Assembly (NCBI GenBank): GCA_023265735.1
Contig: JAHFSN010000092.1
Span: 1 to 7,277, forward strand
Length of the DNA stretch: 7,277 nt
Reading direction: 5' to 3'
From: Spirochaetaceae bacterium
GTDB lineage: Bacteria > Spirochaetota > Spirochaetia > JABEVK01
Shown: positions 6,031 to 7,277 of the stretch, piece after piece
How positions within the stretch are numbered: position 1 is the stretch's first letter
How the letters are laid out: every line of letters starts with the position of its first letter
Translations under genes and position numbers: made by a program
The notes under the pieces: generated by a model
What the model was told of the DNA's origin: nothing
The model's input: the letters and a program-made list of their open reading frames with translations, nothing else
The model's database searches: none

Positions 6031-6042
6031 TGGTTGACAGGG

Positions 6043-6191
6043 TGGTGTCCCAGTGATTGCTGAATCCCGGAATGGGGCGCCGACAGGGAAGGGCCTGAGC
6101 GATCCCGCAGGAACGAAGTGACGAGGACTAGCGACGGCCCTTCCCTGTCGAAGCGGGGCCCCATTCCAGCACGCCAATTTCTGGGACACCA
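6043..6191. mobile_element. 149-bp MITE-like palindromic element with TGGTGTCCCAG ends
   Basis: The terminal inverted repeat TGGTGTCCCAG at 6043-6053 is mirrored at 6181-6191. Two further perfect inverted blocks lie inside: GGAATGGGGC (6069-6078) with GCCCCATTCC (6158-6167), and GACAGGGAAGGGCC (6082-6095) with its complement at 6136-6149. The unpaired centre of 40 bases (6096-6135) carries no transposase gene. The whole unit can fold into one long hairpin. Its right end lies two bases from the chemoreceptor stop codon. Absence of a target-site duplication leaves open whether it moves as a transposon or is a REP/BIME-type extragenic palindrome. Confidence 0.6.
6179..6191 (-). repeat. Right boundary inverted repeat TGGTGTCCCAGAA
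   Basis: Perfect inverted partner of 5706-5718 and also the right terminus of the 149-bp element. The wider 18-base match (6179-6196) takes in the TAG stop codon of the chemoreceptor gene. Confidence 0.85.
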
Positions 6192-6193
6192 CA

Positions 6194-7277
6194 CTACAGC
6201 ACGAACCGCCGGGTCATGTTCTCGACCTGCTCGATGGAATCCTTGGTCCCCACCGTCAACGTCGAGATGGCGTGAATCGCCGTGTTGATTTCCTGGGTAC
6301 CTTCGGAGATCTCGGCCATGCTGGACTGCACTTCCTGACTGATGCGCACGAGCCGGTTCATCTCGTCGAGGATGGTTCTGGTCCCCGACTCCATCTCCCC
6401 GCTCCCACTTTGAATCTCCGACGATAGCCGCTCAATGGCCTGGAACATGGACAGGACTTTCTTGTTTTCGGTGGATTGGATGCCCAGGGTCTGACGAAGG
6501 TGGGTCTGGAGGGCCACCACCTGGGGCACCTGCTGGGAAATCGTCCCAAAGACGACCCCCGCTTCGTCGGCGGCCCGGGACACCTCGTCAATGACGTGAC
6601 GAATCTCCACCAAGACCTTTTTGGATTCTTGGGCCTGGGCCGTGGCCGATTCGGCGAGCTTGCGGACCTCGTCGGCGACGACGGCGAATCCCCGGCCGGC
6701 TTCGCCGGCGTGGGCGGCCTCGATGGCGGCGTTCATGGCCAGGAGGTTGGTCTGGCTGGCGATCGAGGCGATGGCCTGGTTGGTCTCCTGCAAATTCTCC
6801 GATTGAGCTACAATCCGGACCACGGCGGCGGCCACATCGCCCATCTTGACCGTCCCCTGAAGGCTGTCGGTCTCCAGCTGCTGGAACCGGCCCGTCGCCT
6901 CTTCGGTTTCCTCGACCAAGGCTCCCAAATCGGCGACCATGGCCTCAAGAGAATGGGTGGACTTCTGCACTTCCGAGGCCTGGTTCTCGATCATCTGATG
7001 GAAACTCTGGAAGGTCTTGCCGATTTCTTCAACGGTGGCCGACGTCTCGGTGATGCTTGCTCCCTGGGTGCTCACCAAGTGGCCGACACTCTGGACGGTG
7101 GAGGTGATTTCGTGAGTGGCCGACGCCGTCTCGGTGGCGTTGGCCGAAAGGTCCGCCCCGGTAGCCGTGAGCGACGTCATCGATTCGCGCACCGTGGTCA
7201 GAATTTGCTGCAGGTTCGAGGCAAAGGCGTTGAAGGCCTGGGCCAACTGACCGACCTCGTCCTTGGTCCGGATGGGC
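6194..7277 (-). CDS. Methyl-accepting chemotaxis protein, C-terminal part (gene continues beyond the right edge)
   Basis: The reading frame stays open to the window edge, so the 360 visible residues are the C-terminal part of a larger receptor; a TTG at 7246 is internal, not the start. The first residues, PIRTKDEVGQLAQAF, are the end of a HAMP domain, which links a membrane sensor to the signalling rod. The rest is the long antiparallel coiled-coil of the MCP signalling domain. The CheA/CheW-contacting tip, around QTNLLAMNAAIEAAHAGE followed by GRGFAVVADEVRKLAE, is at about visible residues 175-208. Each arm is about 165 residues, near 22-24 heptads, which suits a 44-heptad-type receptor; the class is tentative. 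Rich E/Q/S/T content along both arms fits adaptation methylation. The protein ends TRRFVL, with no CheR-tethering pentapeptide. It converges on the YqhA-like gene. The sensor domain and ligand lie outside the window. Confidence 0.95.
   Translation of the reverse strand, partial: PIRTKDEVGQLAQAFNAFASNLQQILTTVRESMTSLTATGADLSANATETASATHEITSTVQSVGHLVSTQGASITETSATVEEIGKTFQSFHQMIENQASEVQKSTHSLEAMVADLGALVEETEEATGRFQQLETDSLQGTVKMGDVAAAVVRIVAQSENLQETNQAIASIASQTNLLAMNAAIEAAHAGEAGRGFAVVADEVRKLAESATAQAQESKKVLVEIRHVIDEVSRAADEAGVVFGTISQQVPQVVALQTHLRQTLGIQSTENKKVLSMFQAIERLSSEIQSGSGEMESGTRTILDEMNRLVRISQEVQSSMAEISEGTQEINTAIHAISTLTVGTKDSIEQVENMTRRFVL

Noticed and set aside
5969..6037. Micro-ORF of 22 codons downstream of the intergenic promoter
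   Set aside because: No convincing Shine-Dalgarno precedes it and both RNA hairpins lie within it; a peptide cannot be supported from one sequence.
5697..6193. CRISPR array or riboswitch in the intergenic region
   Set aside because: The repeats are inverted, few and unevenly spaced, not a regular direct-repeat array, and I found no conserved riboswitch core such as the cyclic-di-GMP aptamer.
5976..6194. Minus-strand open frame of 72 codons across the 149-bp element
   Set aside because: It starts inside the terminal repeat and reads through both palindrome arms; its composition reflects the repeat, not a protein family.

Overview
The window is GC-rich, densely coded bacterial chromosome. A chemoreceptor implies a motile or chemotactic bacterium, and the compact overlapping genes and good Shine-Dalgarno sites fit a Gram-negative-type, high-GC lineage. 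I cannot name the phylum from sequence alone; Deltaproteobacteria-like, Nitrospirota, Methylomirabilota or Acidobacteriota are all compatible guesses.

Region 1 (5023 down to 1, minus strand) is one tight transcription unit of four genes. A sigma70-like promoter with a TTAGTT/AACTAA inverted repeat in its spacer drives a TetR-family repressor (4988-4377). Then come a small DUF427 protein (4380-4072), a 1288-residue signalling protein (4063-197) and the start of an FAD/NAD(P)H disulfide oxidoreductase (200 to beyond the window edge). Two junctions are 4-bp ATGA stop/start overlaps and the third has an 8-bp gap, so co-translation is likely. The large protein is the centrepiece: two unlike tandem class III cyclase domains, a P-loop NTPase and a long TPR superhelix. 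This is the order found in mammalian soluble adenylyl cyclase (ADCY10), but residues that recognise adenine and bicarbonate in that enzyme appear substituted.

Region 2 (5060-5696, plus strand) is a divergently transcribed YqhA/UPF0114-type four-helix membrane protein with its own promoter and a strong ribosome binding site.

Region 3 (5697-6193) is about 500 bp without a convincing gene, packed with inverted repeats. It is bracketed by perfect 13-bp inverted repeats (TGGTGTCCCAGAA) that abut the ends of the two convergent flanking genes, with a third partial copy inside that defines a 149-bp palindromic MITE-like unit. Between the repeats lies a promoter-like sequence overlapped by a 17-bp palindrome (TAGTAAAGTCTTTACTA), followed by two hairpins: a candidate regulated small RNA or the remnant of a lost gene.

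Region 4 (7277 down to 6194, minus strand) is the C-terminal part of a methyl-accepting chemotaxis protein: the HAMP end and the complete signalling hairpin. Its N-terminal sensor lies outside the window.
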